A DNA stretch of 32,278 bases. Origin: an uncultured Pelagibacteraceae bacterium. Its GTDB lineage: Bacteria > Pseudomonadota > Alphaproteobacteria > Pelagibacterales > Pelagibacteraceae. The stretch lies in assembly GCA_902632515.1 (NCBI GenBank), contig CACPDA010000011.1, positions 1 to 32,278 on the forward strand. The letters are read 5' to 3'. Each line of letters opens with the position of its first letter. The stretch's first letter is position 1. The notes beneath the pieces were generated by a model. The model made no database searches, had not been told where the DNA came from, and saw nothing but the letters and a program-made list of their open reading frames with translations. The translations under genes were made by a program, and so were the position numbers. This document shows, piece after piece, positions 1-6,353 of this stretch.

Positions 1-1
1 A

Positions 2-679
2 AAGGATTACAAATTAATTTTTAATTGTGATGTAAATCATGAAATTACAAAAAAATTTTTTTATAAAAAGATAGATAAAAATTATGATAGTTATGCATAT
101 ACAACAGTTATAAAACACAAAAAAAAAGTAAATAACAATACTGCAAAACAAATTTTTACATTTTTAGGTCCTTTAGCTTTTTTACCTATTTCAGATGTTG
201 AAACATCTGTAGTATATTCTGTAAAAGGACAAAAAAATATTGAACTAAAAGATTTAATTAGAAAATATAATTCAGACTATGATATTGTTAAAATAGAAGA
301 TCCTTCAAGTTTAAAACTCAAATCTTCAACTTTAAGATCATATTATTTTCAGAATATTTTGGCATTTGGTGATTTATTACACAGATTACATCCCTTAGCA
401 GGTCAAGGTTTTAATATGACAGTGAGAGATATTGAGGAATTGTTAAAAGTAATAAAATCTAAAACAAATCTTGGTTTAGATATTAATAATCAAGTTTGTT
501 ATGAATTTGAAAAAAGAATGAAACATAAAAACTATCTTTTTTCACATAGTATAGATTTTATTTATGAATTTTTTAACTTAGAAAATAAAGCATTGATTAA
601 CACCGTTAAACTTTTCGGTAAGAATAAAATTATCAATAAATTTTTTTCAAATTTCGCGGATAATGGTATAAAATTTTAA
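2..679 (+). CDS. UbiH/UbiF-family FAD-dependent hydroxylase, C-terminal part (partial)
   Basis: The reading frame is open from the first bases of the window, so this is the last 225 residues of a gene that starts upstream. The stretch GDLLHRLHPLAGQGFN (beginning near base 368) matches the conserved GDA-H-hP-aGQG-N signature of the FAD-binding region in class A flavin monooxygenases of the UbiH/UbiF/COQ6 group. These hydroxylate the ring of ubiquinone precursors at the inner membrane. The usual GDAAH is GDLLH here. The N-terminal FAD dinucleotide fold lies outside the window, so which ring position is hydroxylated cannot be told. An internal TTG at 359 is not the start, because the family homology continues upstream of it. 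It is convergent with the LON-domain gene, with one base between the stops. Confidence 0.75.
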   Translation, partial: KDYKLIFNCDVNHEITKKFFYKKIDKNYDSYAYTTVIKHKKKVNNNTAKQIFTFLGPLAFLPISDVETSVVYSVKGQKNIELKDLIRKYNSDYDIVKIEDPSSLKLKSSTLRSYYFQNILAFGDLLHRLHPLAGQGFNMTVRDIEELLKVIKSKTNLGLDINNQVCYEFEKRMKHKNYLFSHSIDFIYEFFNLENKALINTVKLFGKNKIINKFFSNFADNGIKF

Positions 680-680
680 A

Positions 681-1328
681 TTATTGAATTGTAGTATTAT
701 TATATTGGTCAAATGTATACGTGCTCAAAATTTCAGCGATTCTAGATTTTCTTAAATTTGAATTTTTAGCCTCTAATAAAACTTGCTTTTCCTCGATCGT
801 GAATGGAGATGCCATAGATAGTGCATTAATTGTTTCATCTAAGTTTTGTTTTTCAAGAGCTTTCCAATTGATTAAAAAACCTTTTTTTTCAAAAAGAGAT
901 TTTAAATCCTTAAAAATTAATTCCAAATCTGAAAATTTTAAATCTTCTTTTTTATTAATTAAATCATCATAATAATTTTCAAAATTTACCTCGCATTCTC
1001 TATATTTTTTATTTGAAATAGTCTCATTATAAATTTTAAATCTTATTATTCCTTTTAATTGAATTAGAAATTGATTTTCTTTAACTTCGTTAAAACCCGT
1101 TATTTTTCCTAAACAACCTACCTCATATAATTCTGGATTAATTTTATCAGATATTTTGAAATTTTTTGGTTGTATCATACCAATTAGTTTATTTGATTTC
1201 ATACTATCATTAATCATATCTACATATCTTGGTTCAAAAATATTTAATGGTACTGACGTTCTGGGAAAAAGAATAAAGTTACTTAGAGGAAATACAGGTA
1301 TTTTTTTTGGTAAATCTTCTTTTTTCAT
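681..1328 (-). CDS. LON substrate-binding-domain protein (no protease domain)
   Basis: A protein of 215 residues. The N-terminal part (IPVFPLSNFILFPRTSVPLN, residues 10-29, then IFEPRY) is the classic beginning of the N-terminal substrate-binding domain of Lon protease: a short-chain PLxxxxLFPxxxxPLxIFEPRY pattern. The AAA+ and Ser-Lys protease domains of Lon are absent, and the length fits the stand-alone LON-domain family common in alphaproteobacteria. A role in recognising misfolded or specific proteins is inferred from the Lon domain only; no catalytic residues are visible. It starts divergently from the TPR-sulfotransferase gene across a 42-base A/T-rich gap that must hold both promoters. 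The product name is well supported, the function is not. Confidence 0.8.
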   Translation of the reverse strand: MKKEDLPKKIPVFPLSNFILFPRTSVPLNIFEPRYVDMINDSMKSNKLIGMIQPKNFKISDKINPELYEVGCLGKITGFNEVKENQFLIQLKGIIRFKIYNETISNKKYRECEVNFENYYDDLINKKEDLKFSDLELIFKDLKSLFEKKGFLINWKALEKQNLDETINALSMASPFTIEEKQVLLEAKNSNLRKSRIAEILSTYTFDQYNNTTIQ

Positions 1329-1370
1329 AATAATAAATATTATAATAAATAATACTTTATTTATAAATTA

Positions 1371-2999
1371 ATGATTGAAAAAAAACTACAATTTAAAAAA
1401 ATTAAAGACCAGGCTTATACTGCAATTAAAAAAAAAGATTATCAAAAAGGTAAAGAATTATTAGAAAAAGCTATATTAATTGAGCCAAATAACGCAGAGA
1501 TATTAAATGATCTGGGTTTGTTAGATTTTAATTTAAATAATCTTGATAAATCAATTGAGTATTTTAAAAAAGCTAAAAATATAAATCCAAATTTTTCATT
1601 AGCTATTAATAATCTTGGAAATGTATTTTTGAAAAAAAAAGACTTTGAAAAGGCAATGCAAAGTTATAATCAAGCAATTAAAATTGATTCCAAAAATGTA
1701 TATGCTCACTACAACTTAGGTTTATTATATTATAAAAAAAGTGAAATTAAACAGGCAGAAAAATTTTTCAATCTGACGATAAATTTATTTGCAAATTTTA
1801 AAGCAGCTTATATCAATTTGTTTGAGTTGTATGACAGATCTAATCAAGTAGAAAAATTCAAAGAATTGCTTCAAAAAGCTGAAAGTGTTTTTTCAAATGA
1901 CTCAATGATTAAATTTTTTTTAGGAATTTATCAATTTAAAAAAAAAAAATATTATGAAGTTATAAAAACTCTAGAAAATGTAAAATTGGATGATCAAGCT
2001 GATTATAAATATAGCTCAGTAAAATACGAACTTTTAGCAAAGAGTTTTGATTTTATAGGCTCGCACAATAAAGCTTATGAGTATTTTGAAAAATCAAATA
2101 GGATAGTTGGTGATTTTGGAAAAAAAAAAAAAATTGATAAAAATGTTTTTAGAGATTTGGTAAAAAGAAGGATTGAGTATTTTGTTAAATCTGATTTTGA
2201 AAATTGGAATAATACAAATTTTTCAGACAAAAGAAATGATCCAATTTTTATAATTGGTTTTCCAAGATCTGGAACAACTTTACTTGATACTATTCTAAGA
2301 AGTCATTCATCTATAGAAGTAATTGAAGAAGAGCCAATTATTGATGAATTTATAAAATATCTTGAAAAAAAAACTAATAACAATTTTAAAAATTTAGAAA
2401 ATATAAGTGAAGATTTAATAGATGAAATGAGAAATTTTTATTTTAACGAGAGAGATAAATTTTTAAAAAATAAAAATGATAAATTTGTTTATATCGATAA
2501 AATGCCTTTAAATATTGTACACGTAGGAGAATTTTTAAGATTTTTTCCAAAATCAAAATTTATATTTGCCTTAAGACATCCTTATGACTCCGTTATAAGT
2601 TGTTTTATGCAAAATTTTAAACCAAATAATGCTATGATAAATTTTACTAATATAAACGATACTTGTTATTTATATGATTTAGTAATGCAACTATGGATTA
2701 AATATCAAGATTTATTTTCATTTAATGTTCATACTATAAAGTATGAAGATGTGGTTAATGATTTTGATAAATCTATTAGTAATTTACTAAAATTTTTAAA
2801 ATTAGAATGGTCAGATAATGTAAGAGAATTTTATAAAACAGCAGAAAAAAGGAATATTATTAATACTCCAAGCTATAATCAGGTAAATATGCCCTTGTAT
2901 AAAAAATCGATAAATAGATGGAAAAATTATGAAAATAAATTTTCTGGATCAAAAGAAATTTTAGATAAATGGGTTAAAATATTTAATTATGAAATCTAA
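1371..2999 (+). CDS. TPR-repeat sulfotransferase family protein
   Basis: A protein of 542 residues with two parts. Residues about 8-240 are tetratricopeptide repeats (for example AEILNDLGLLDFNLNNLDKS, then AINNLGNVFLKKKDFEKAM, then YAHYNLGLLYYKKSEIKQA). Residues about 288-540 are a sulfotransferase domain. The PAPS 5'-phosphosulfate loop is FIIGFPRSGTT at residues 293-303, and the 3'-phosphate motif is FALRHPYDSVIS beginning at residue 399. No signal peptide or membrane segment is seen, so a cytosolic enzyme is likely. The family transfers sulfate from PAPS to a hydroxyl or amine on an acceptor; the acceptor cannot be read from the sequence. TPR-sulfotransferase fusions are frequent in marine alphaproteobacteria, often near surface polysaccharide genes. 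Here it sits immediately left of the tRNA-Gly element. Confidence 0.85.
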   Translation: MIEKKLQFKKIKDQAYTAIKKKDYQKGKELLEKAILIEPNNAEILNDLGLLDFNLNNLDKSIEYFKKAKNINPNFSLAINNLGNVFLKKKDFEKAMQSYNQAIKIDSKNVYAHYNLGLLYYKKSEIKQAEKFFNLTINLFANFKAAYINLFELYDRSNQVEKFKELLQKAESVFSNDSMIKFFLGIYQFKKKKYYEVIKTLENVKLDDQADYKYSSVKYELLAKSFDFIGSHNKAYEYFEKSNRIVGDFGKKKKIDKNVFRDLVKRRIEYFVKSDFENWNNTNFSDKRNDPIFIIGFPRSGTTLLDTILRSHSSIEVIEEEPIIDEFIKYLEKKTNNNFKNLENISEDLIDEMRNFYFNERDKFLKNKNDKFVYIDKMPLNIVHVGEFLRFFPKSKFIFALRHPYDSVISCFMQNFKPNNAMINFTNINDTCYLYDLVMQLWIKYQDLFSFNVHTIKYEDVVNDFDKSISNLLKFLKLEWSDNVREFYKTAEKRNIINTPSYNQVNMPLYKKSINRWKNYENKFSGSKEILDKWVKIFNYEI

Positions 3000-3070
3000 A
3001 ATTTATAATAATTCTAGTTTGTCACTTGCTTAATTTTTAAAAAGCCACTAGTTTTAAAAATAATTAATGT

Positions 3071-3107
3071 GAGGGCATAGCTCAGTGGTAGAGCGTCTCG
3101 TTGCCAA
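3071..3107 (+). pseudogene. tRNA-Gly 5'-half fragment (left end of the integrated element)
   Basis: These 37 bases match the first 37 bases of the complete tRNA-Gly(GCC) at 6272 at all but one position: the second base is A here and C there. The match runs through the D arm and anticodon stem to the end of the anticodon loop, then stops abruptly. The 3' half of a tRNA is missing. An A at position 2 would mispair with G71 of the acceptor stem, so this copy appears free of selection. It is the remnant left when the element split the tRNA gene. Confidence 0.9.
3073..3107 (+). repeat. attL-like 35-bp direct repeat
   Basis: This is the left copy of the perfect 35-bp duplication of the tRNA-Gly 5' half. 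The identity begins at the third base of the tRNA and ends at the last base of the anticodon loop (TTGCCAA), after which the two copies diverge (TGTTC here, CGAGA in the intact tRNA). Crossover therefore happened somewhere between the acceptor stem and the anticodon loop. Confidence 0.85.
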
Positions 3108-3168
3108 TGTTCTATAATTAAAGTTACTTATTAAGTATGCCAGAACTTTAGAGAATAAGTTTATTTTC

Positions 3169-3186
3169 TGGCACACTCTCGGCACA
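3169..3186 (+). repeat. Left inner 18-bp repeat, putative recombinase arm site
   Basis: TGGCACACTCTCGGCACA here is identical to 6179-6196. It contains two heptamers, TGGCACA and CGGCACA, that begin 11 bases apart, about one helical turn. It lies 61 bases inside the left 35-bp repeat. Paired short direct repeats near both ends of an integrated element are the usual look of arm-type sites for a tyrosine recombinase or its excision factor; the binding protein is not encoded here. Confidence 0.55.
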
Positions 3187-3198
3187 ATTAAAGAGAAA

Positions 3199-3381
3199 TT
3201 ATTTACCTCTTCTAATATCAGTTTCAATAGAAGCCCAATGATCAGCGGCATCATAATTAGGATCTTTTTCTTCTGTAGATTCTAACCATTCTGCTAAATC
3301 TTTGCCATCTGGTTCATAATCTTTATACAAGTCAAGTTGATCTATTTGTGATTTATTTATCTTTGTCTTCTTTCTAGACAT
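3199..3381 (-). CDS. 60-residue acidic hypothetical protein of the mini-element
   Basis: A small protein with a basic start (MSRKKTKINK) and an acidic body (YKDYEPDGKDLAEWLESTEE). I do not recognise a family. It is probably a real gene. Its ATG is preceded by GAGGAGG about ten bases upstream, a strong Shine-Dalgarno sequence that is rare in this A/T-rich window. Its start also overlaps the end of the homing-endonuclease-like gene by 8 bases, so it is the last gene of the leftward operon. No membrane segment, signal peptide or cysteine is present. Its charge pattern would suit a partner or inhibitor of a basic protein, such as the very basic upstream product, but that is only a suggestion. Confidence 0.55.
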   Translation of the reverse strand: MSRKKTKINKSQIDQLDLYKDYEPDGKDLAEWLESTEEKDPNYDAADHWASIETDIRRGK

Positions 3382-4126
3382 AATTGTTTACCTCCTCTCT
3401 ATTAATTTTTCTTTTCCAGTTAATTCCTTTGTTCCATGGAATGTTCCCGGTTTTATATTTTTTCCCTTTATTCCATGGTGTCTTACCGATTCTAGCATTA
3501 GACATTTTTTTTCTTGCTTTGGTCGAGTGATTTTTCCCAAACATTCCATTCTTTTTACCCCTCACACCAAGTCCAATGTTAATCTTATGTAATTTAGAAA
3601 GCTTCATTCCCTTTCTAGAATTAGAAATTTTCTCTTTAAATTCTTTTGGAAATTTTTTACCTTTATTTATCTTTGAACATTTTGAATAAAACTCTGGACC
3701 TAGAATTCTCGTCTTATTTGATTTTATAACTGCAGCTTTATGTTTTTCAGATGAAAATGATTTACCTTTTTTTGAAATTGATATTTTCTTCTTTGACTTT
3801 TCATTCAAAAAAATAGCTGGAAAGGCATTTTTGTTTACCCAATCAAAACGTTTATAAATTTTTTTATTAACTTTTGTTTCATAATTTCTAGCTTCCTCGA
3901 CACTATTAAAGGTCCAGCATATTCTATAAACGAAATTATTTTTATTCCTTTTAAATTCTTCACAAAAATCTTTGTCACTTTTACTGCTTCCAAAATATAT
4001 AGCTGCAAAATCACTTATAGGAGCTATTTTGTTTGCCCATCTTACTCCATGATATTTTAGATTATCAGATTTTCTTTTTATGAAGTAGGTATATGGTTTG
4101 ACTTTATTGAACTCTTTTGATTTCAT
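3374..4126 (-). CDS. GIY-YIG-like / NUMOD3 homing-endonuclease-like protein
   Basis: A very basic protein of 250 residues. The N-terminal part has YTYFIKRKSDNLKYHGVR (residues 12-29) followed by a GSSKS element and SVEEARNYETKV (75-86). This is the pattern of phage-type GIY-YIG-like nucleases of the form YxYxI..YYGVR...FTSSK...EEAxxxExKV. The C-terminal half repeats a NUMOD3-like DNA-binding motif: KGKSFSSEKHKAA near 120, KGKKFPKEFKEKIS near 155, and FGKNHSTKARKKMSNARIGK near 196-215. Such proteins are typically free-standing homing endonucleases of bacteriophages. The start lies one base beyond the upstream stop with no Shine-Dalgarno, so translation is probably coupled. It could drive spread of the element or act on invading phage DNA. 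Family assignment is by pattern recognition; nuclease activity is untested. Confidence 0.65.
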   Translation of the reverse strand: MKSKEFNKVKPYTYFIKRKSDNLKYHGVRWANKIAPISDFAAIYFGSSKSDKDFCEEFKRNKNNFVYRICWTFNSVEEARNYETKVNKKIYKRFDWVNKNAFPAIFLNEKSKKKISISKKGKSFSSEKHKAAVIKSNKTRILGPEFYSKCSKINKGKKFPKEFKEKISNSRKGMKLSKLHKINIGLGVRGKKNGMFGKNHSTKARKKMSNARIGKTPWNKGKKYKTGNIPWNKGINWKRKINREEVNNYV

Positions 4127-4127
4127 A

Positions 4128-5099
4128 TTAGTTAAGACTCACTTGGTTATCATTTGTTTTGAGAAGTTTAACTCTGTGAGAAAAAACTTTTTGTAATTTA
4201 AGTAAATTCTCAATCATCCAATCAGCATATTCTATCCATTCGATTTTATTGTCGATATCAAAGTCCTCGTTATAAAAACGAATATTTGAGCATTTTTTAT
4301 CTTCCTTAGAGAACCATTTAAATGATTCTCCAAATTCTTCTTCGACCTCTTGTTTTTGTTGCATCAATCTATGATACAAATCCTTGTCTGATCTAATTCG
4401 TATTCCAACACTCATTGCTTCCCTGTTGGTATCCACTACTGCTGACATGCATGTACCTGATGTACCAATTGCAAAATTAAGCCAGTGGCAAGCTCTTGGT
4501 GTGTGAGGTTTAATAGATGTAATCTTTTTTTCATTTAATCTATCTTTTAGAAAAACCCAAAAGTCTTGCTGTTTCTTTTTTGTATCTGTTAGTTTTCCAT
4601 AAGTTTTGTATCCATCTGAGTTGATACTTTTTGACCAATTATTTGGTTGGCTTACAATTTTAAAGAAAGGATAGTAGTGACCATTACCTTTTTTTACTTC
4701 TACCACAATTCCAAAAAAATTTATTCCTTGGCCAGTATTTTCATTTAGCCAGTCTAAAGTTGCCCTATGTTCATCACTAAATTCTGATGCAACCCAAATT
4801 ATTGTAACTGCTTCTAAACCGGCAGCGTAAGTTAATAATTGACCTAAATGTTTGTGATCTGTGCCCTCTAATTGATTTTCAATAAGAACTGGATTTTCAT
4901 CTTCATCTTTACAAAATATATCTGCTCTATAAGGACCAACTGACTTTTCTTTTTCTTCTACAGTTAAATCAATACCTATTTGTTCAGAAATATTATCTAT
5001 ATTTTCTGGCTGAGCTAACCACGGGGTAAATTCAGTTGTTTCATTGTCCCATATACTTCTTATATCTACATCTTCTAATTTACTTAGTTGTGTTTTCAT
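4128..5099 (-). CDS. DUF4268-family protein with PD-(D/E)XK-like nuclease core
   Basis: The N-terminal half has GPYRADIFC followed by PVLIENQLEGTDHKHLGQLL. With the chosen start this gives D60, E74 and Q76 in the D...ExQ arrangement of PD-(D/E)XK-type nuclease folds, then the HLGQLLTYA helix common to this family. The C-terminal half is the DUF4268 region (DFWVFLKDRLNE, near residue 185, onward). I chose the ATG at 5099 because AAGGA lies seven bases upstream and because family members begin about here. An in-frame ATG at 5123, one base after the previous stop, would add eight residues. Genes of this family are often in accessory or defence-rich regions, so DNA cleavage or phage restriction is plausible. 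Activity is inferred from the fold motif only. Confidence 0.75.
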   Translation of the reverse strand: MKTQLSKLEDVDIRSIWDNETTEFTPWLAQPENIDNISEQIGIDLTVEEKEKSVGPYRADIFCKDEDENPVLIENQLEGTDHKHLGQLLTYAAGLEAVTIIWVASEFSDEHRATLDWLNENTGQGINFFGIVVEVKKGNGHYYPFFKIVSQPNNWSKSINSDGYKTYGKLTDTKKKQQDFWVFLKDRLNEKKITSIKPHTPRACHWLNFAIGTSGTCMSAVVDTNREAMSVGIRIRSDKDLYHRLMQQKQEVEEEFGESFKWFSKEDKKCSNIRFYNEDFDIDNKIEWIEYADWMIENLLKLQKVFSHRVKLLKTNDNQVSLN

Positions 5100-5124
5100 T
5101 TTTGTTTCCTTTATTGTTGTCATG

Positions 5125-5514
5125 TTAATTTAAGACCGAATGCCCCCTGTTAATTAGGCACTTTCTATAAAGTGCTTGATATTCTGTGTCTGCCTCAACG
5201 CTACCAATCCAGTAAATAATATTTCCTAAAAATGACGTATTATTTTTTGCAAGCTTTTTGCAATGCTGGATATCGTTAGTAATTTCGTGAGCTTTATTTT
5301 CATTAAACGTTCCGGATCTTCCTGCGGTATCAACAACAGGTTTATACGCGCAGGAAGCTAGGAGAGAGAAACCAATAAATACTAATAAGGATCTTTTTAA
5401 ACTCTGACCGAAGTCAACATAACCAAATCGGAGAGAATTATTGATGTTATTCGTTGAAGTCCGATCAGAGCCTTGTTTCATGTTTTTTTCCTTTCTGTTT
5501 AGTTTTTTGTTCAT
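5125..5514 (-). CDS. Putative lipoprotein, shortened glycine-zipper-family type
   Basis: A predicted lipoprotein: a hydrophobic stretch SLLVFIGFSLLASC (residues 42-55) ends in a lipobox with C55, and AYKPVVDTAGRSG follows. The C-terminal end (YRKCLINRGHSVLN) resembles the last residues of glycine-zipper lipoproteins found in proteobacteria. The glycine-rich zipper normally between these two parts is missing, so this is a short version. The region before the hydrophobic stretch is unusually long (41 residues from the first ATG, 30 from the second ATG at 5481). The second ATG has a better Shine-Dalgarno (AAAGGA). It is first in the leftward operon. A surface lipoprotein on a mobile element could affect phage adsorption, but this is conjecture. 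Confidence 0.55.
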   Translation of the reverse strand: MNKKLNRKEKNMKQGSDRTSTNNINNSLRFGYVDFGQSLKRSLLVFIGFSLLASCAYKPVVDTAGRSGTFNENKAHEITNDIQHCKKLAKNNTSFLGNIIYWIGSVEADTEYQALYRKCLINRGHSVLN

Positions 5515-5563
5515 GAGAAAACCTTAATTCAACCAAAGAGACTAAACCCGTATTTTAATTTGA

Positions 5564-6172
5564 ATGTTTACGGACAAGAAAAAAGTAAGTAGAATGCCAT
5601 ATATGAATGAAAAGCCTGGTGCTAAACGTCCTTACACAAAAGAAAAGCGTAATATAAAGCGAAATCCCTATTCGATTGAGGATGGGATTAAGGATATTAT
5701 TGAGAAAATTGGAGATGAAGGTTTAAGAGAAGCAACTGGGAAAGGAAAAGACTCTTTCTTAAAAAAAAGCAATCCTGAGTATCCAGGTAGAAATATAGAT
5801 CTTAAAGATGCTGTTGATTTAGACATTTATTGTTTCAAAAACGGCTTTGGTACACCTCTGTTAGATAGCTATAAGACTATTTTACATAAGGCCACAGGTA
5901 TATCCTCAAATTATAAACCTGATGAAATTCGTCAAACAGTGACAAAAATTCTTGAAGAGCTTGGTGATGTTTCAGAAACTGTCAGTAGTGCAATAAAAGA
6001 CGGAAAAGTGACTGAATCTGAAAAAAATAAAATATCTAAAGAAATAAAAGAATTAGAAATACAAATTTCAACAATTAAAAAGCAAGTTGGCTTAGGAGAA
6101 AAGCACGATTACAAATATAAGACTGGAGAAAAAATAAAAAATCGTGATTACGATGGCTTAAAATCAGATTAA
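5564..6172 (+). CDS. Phage regulatory protein CII/CP76-like
   Basis: A protein of 202 residues whose middle resembles the phage CII (CP76) regulator family. The family-like elements are EGLREATGKGKDSFLKKSNP (residues 52-71), which reads as a helix-turn-helix with the family's KxNP turn, NIDLKDAVDLDIY (77-89), and then a helical tail GDVSETVSSAIKDGKVTESE (134-153). The N-terminal 35 residues are basic and probably disordered. This is the only rightward gene of the element and faces the four-gene operon across 49 bases, the usual place for a regulator that controls both directions. No clear Shine-Dalgarno precedes the ATG at 5564; in-frame ATGs at 5594 and 5603 are alternatives. Fold assignment is by eye and should be treated as moderate. 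Confidence 0.5.
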   Translation: MFTDKKKVSRMPYMNEKPGAKRPYTKEKRNIKRNPYSIEDGIKDIIEKIGDEGLREATGKGKDSFLKKSNPEYPGRNIDLKDAVDLDIYCFKNGFGTPLLDSYKTILHKATGISSNYKPDEIRQTVTKILEELGDVSETVSSAIKDGKVTESEKNKISKEIKELEIQISTIKKQVGLGEKHDYKYKTGEKIKNRDYDGLKSD

Positions 6173-6178
6173 AAATCT

Positions 6179-6196
6179 TGGCACACTCTCGGCACA
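6179..6196 (+). repeat. Right inner 18-bp repeat, putative recombinase arm site
   Basis: TGGCACACTCTCGGCACA is identical to and in the same orientation as 3169-3186. It begins seven bases after the stop of the regulator gene and ends 77 bases before the right 35-bp repeat. In a circular form of the element the two copies would flank the tRNA-derived core, as arm sites do in a phage attachment site. Confidence 0.55.
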
Positions 6197-6229
6197 GTTC
6201 AGTACAAATTTAACAAAAATTACTATTAC

Positions 6230-6258
6230 TTGCATTTCCGAAAAGCACTATTTATAAT
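6230..6258 (+). promoter_or_regulatory. Promoter of tRNA-Gly, carried by the element
   Basis: TTGCAT (6230-6235), a 17-base spacer and a perfect TATAAT (6253-6258) lie 13 bases before the tRNA. That places transcription start about six bases before the mature 5' end. It is on the element side of the right junction. At the left fragment the corresponding region offers only TTGCTT and a weak TAGTTT. Confidence 0.7.
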
Positions 6259-6271
6259 ACTTTTTTAATAA

Positions 6272-6346
6272 GCGGGCATAGCTCAGTGGTAGAGCGTCTC
6301 GTTGCCAACGAGAAGGTCGAGGGTTCGACCCCCTTTGCCCGCTCCA
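6272..6346 (+). tRNA. tRNA-Gly(GCC)
   Basis: A complete tRNA with encoded CCA. The acceptor stem is GCGGGCA with TGCCCGC, discriminator T. The D arm is GCTC/GAGC, the anticodon stem TCTCG/CGAGA with loop TTGCCAA (anticodon GCC), and the T arm GAGGG/CCCTT with loop TTCGACC. All stems pair, with one G-T pair. The first half (to 6308) is the right copy of the element's 35-bp repeat; the second half belongs to the chromosome. It reads glycine codons GGC and GGU. Confidence 0.97.
6274..6308 (+). repeat. attR-like 35-bp direct repeat inside the intact tRNA-Gly
   Basis: This is the right copy of the 35-bp duplication. It forms the D arm, anticodon stem 5' strand and anticodon loop of the working tRNA, so it is held in place by selection on the tRNA, whereas the left copy has already changed at tRNA position 2. 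Confidence 0.85.
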
Positions 6347-6353
6347 TTTATTT

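Larger units (their letters stand above)
3073..6308. mobile_element. 3.2 kb integrative mini-element in tRNA-Gly(GCC), without integrase
   Basis: The element is bounded by a perfect 35-bp direct repeat (3073-3107 and 6274-6308) that is part of the tRNA-Gly gene, giving a unit of 3201 bp. Just inside each end is a shared 18-bp repeat. It carries five genes: four leftward in one tight operon and one rightward, divergent across a 49-base control region. The products are a phage CII/CP76-like regulator, a DUF4268 nuclease-like protein, a GIY-YIG/NUMOD3 homing-endonuclease-like protein, a truncated lipoprotein and a 60-residue acidic protein. No tyrosine or serine recombinase, replication or structural gene is present. 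The region shows fewer A/T homopolymers than its flanks. Site-specific recombination at tRNA genes is well known; mobilisation in trans by a phage or relative is inference. Confidence 0.85.

Noticed and set aside
359..679. A separate 106-residue gene starting with TTG at 359
   Set aside because: The frame is open to the window edge and the family homology continues upstream, so the TTG is an internal Leu codon.
3126..3136. Short palindrome ACTTA-T-TAAGT and nearby partial inverted repeats between the left repeats
   Set aside because: A/T-rich 11-base palindromes are expected by chance here; no T-run or conserved context supports a terminator or operator.
3054..3254. A 66-codon minus-strand open frame across the left tRNA fragment
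   Set aside because: It runs antisense through the tRNA remnant and the 18-bp repeat and overlaps the better supported 60-residue gene in another frame; no family or Shine-Dalgarno supports it.
3071..6346. A group I intron or other intron interrupting the tRNA-Gly anticodon loop, suggested by the homing-endonuclease-like gene
   Set aside because: An intron would not duplicate the 5' half of the tRNA; the right side has a complete tRNA, so this is recombination at a tRNA site.
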